From NCBI RefSeq assembly GCF_002915575.1, contig NZ_PQGD01000004.1, forward strand, positions 1 to 64,000: a stretch of DNA of 64,000 nucleotides, in the 5' to 3' direction. Origin of the DNA: Superficieibacter electus (lineage in GTDB: Bacteria > Pseudomonadota > Gammaproteobacteria > Enterobacterales > Enterobacteriaceae). Shown here piece after piece: positions 63,445 through 64,000 of the stretch. A model generated the notes under the pieces. The model had not been told where the DNA came from. It saw only the letters and a program-made list of their open reading frames with translations, and searched no databases. Each line of letters opens with the position of its first letter. Within the stretch, counting starts at the first letter, position 1. The translations under genes were made by a program, and so were the position numbers.

Positions 63445-64000
63445 GTGAAACAACCGATACAACTACGCCGCCGAGAGGTGGATGAAACCGCGGATCTCCC
63501 TGCCGATGTGCCCGTCCTGCTGCGACGCCTCTATGCCAGTCGCGGCGTAAAGCATGCGCAGGATCTGGAGCGCGGCGTCAAAGGCATGCTGACCTGGCAG
63601 CAGTTGACCGGCATTGAGAAAGCGGTCGATATGCTTTACAACGCCCTTCGCGAAGGGCTTAGGATCGTCGTGGTCGGCGACTTTGATGCCGATGGGGCAA
63701 CCAGTACCGCGCTCAGCGTGCTGGCACTGCGGGCGCTGGGCTGTGAGAGCGTGGCCTACCTGGTGCCGAACCGTTTTGAAGATGGCTACGGCTTAAGTCC
63801 GGAAGTGGTCGATCAGGCGCATGCGCGCGGTGCGCAGATGATCATGACCGTGGATAACGGCATTTCATCCATTACCGGCGTCGAGCGGGCGCATGCCCTG
63901 GGAATACCGGTCCTGATCACCGATCATCACCTGCCCGGCGACACGCTGCCAGACGCTGAAGCGATCGTTAATCCTAACCTGCGCGACTGCCCCTTCCCGT
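63445..64000 (+). CDS. recJ: RecJ, single-strand 5'-3' exonuclease (partial)
   Basis: The first 185 codons of a DHH-family exonuclease that acts in recombination and repair; the window ends inside it. It starts with GTG at 63445, 5 bp after dsbC. Motif I (VVGDFDADGATSTALSVLAL), the TVDNGISS region and the DHH-like ITDHHLPGD motif are visible and intact. The reading frame is open to the end of the window. Confidence 0.97.
   Translation, partial: MKQPIQLRRREVDETADLPADVPVLLRRLYASRGVKHAQDLERGVKGMLTWQQLTGIEKAVDMLYNALREGLRIVVVGDFDADGATSTALSVLALRALGCESVAYLVPNRFEDGYGLSPEVVDQAHARGAQMIMTVDNGISSITGVERAHALGIPVLITDHHLPGDTLPDAEAIVNPNLRDCPFP

Overview
This window is chromosomal DNA from an enterobacterium. 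Across it, proteins and gene order match what I recall of the Escherichia coli hemW-metK-speAB-tktA-epd-pgk-fbaA-rpiA-serA-zapA-gcvTHP-xerD-recJ segment. MetK, SpeA, Pgk, FbaA and XerD look almost identical to the E. coli proteins and 6S RNA has the same 184-nt length, but several genes absent from E. coli K-12 are present. A Citrobacter or Salmonella-like genome fits best. The genus is an inference and no database was searched.

Layout. 1-972: a 179-bp tandem repeat array built on short GC-rich palindromes, followed by a DUF559 nuclease-like gene and yggM. 2.5-10.5 kb: the compact minus-strand genes hemW, rdgB, yggU, yggT, yggS, ruvX, yqgE, gshB and rsmE, interrupted by plus-strand yggR and an orphan CsgD-like regulator. 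10.5-14.9 kb: endA, sprT, galP (CRP site and two Gal operators) and metK (met boxes), all on the minus strand. 15.5-21.9 kb: yqgB-speA, speB, loiP and tktA. 22.1-27.5 kb: the cmtB-cmtA-yggP-yggF-yggD-yggC PTS/sugar operon, behind a pair of inverted CRP-like sites. 27.5-30.6 kb: a minus-strand ECF transporter (S, T and two ATPases) with a PPC/DUF296 protein. 30.9-35.4 kb: epd-pgk-fbaA and mscS.

35.5-41.5 kb: an orphan TRAP-type binding protein, argO, yggE, argP, rpiA and serA. 41.5-45.0 kb: fau, a TPR-SUKH protein, an intact IS630-type element, 6S RNA and zapA; the insertion separates 6S RNA from fau. 45.2-49.5 kb: ygfB-pepP-ubiH-ubiI. 49.9-54.8 kb: gcvT-gcvH-gcvP, with a 72-bp REP-derived tandem array between gcvH and gcvP. 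54.8-58.3 kb: ygfF, a palindrome region carrying a duplicated bglA 3' end, bglA and an RpiR-type regulator. 58.6-64.0 kb: trhA, ygfZ, sdhE-cptA, fldB, xerD, dsbC and the start of recJ.

Most of the window is housekeeping: central carbon metabolism (tktA, epd, pgk, fbaA, rpiA), one-carbon and methyl metabolism (serA, gcvTHP, metK, fau), polyamine synthesis (speA, speB), ubiquinone hydroxylation (ubiH, ubiI) and redox/Fe-S functions (gshB, ygfZ, dsbC, fldB). I saw no clearly new defence or biosynthetic system. The least explained parts are the CsgD paralogue, the ECF/PPC transporter cluster, the TPR-SUKH gene coupled to fau, and three sites sharing one palindromic repeat family.
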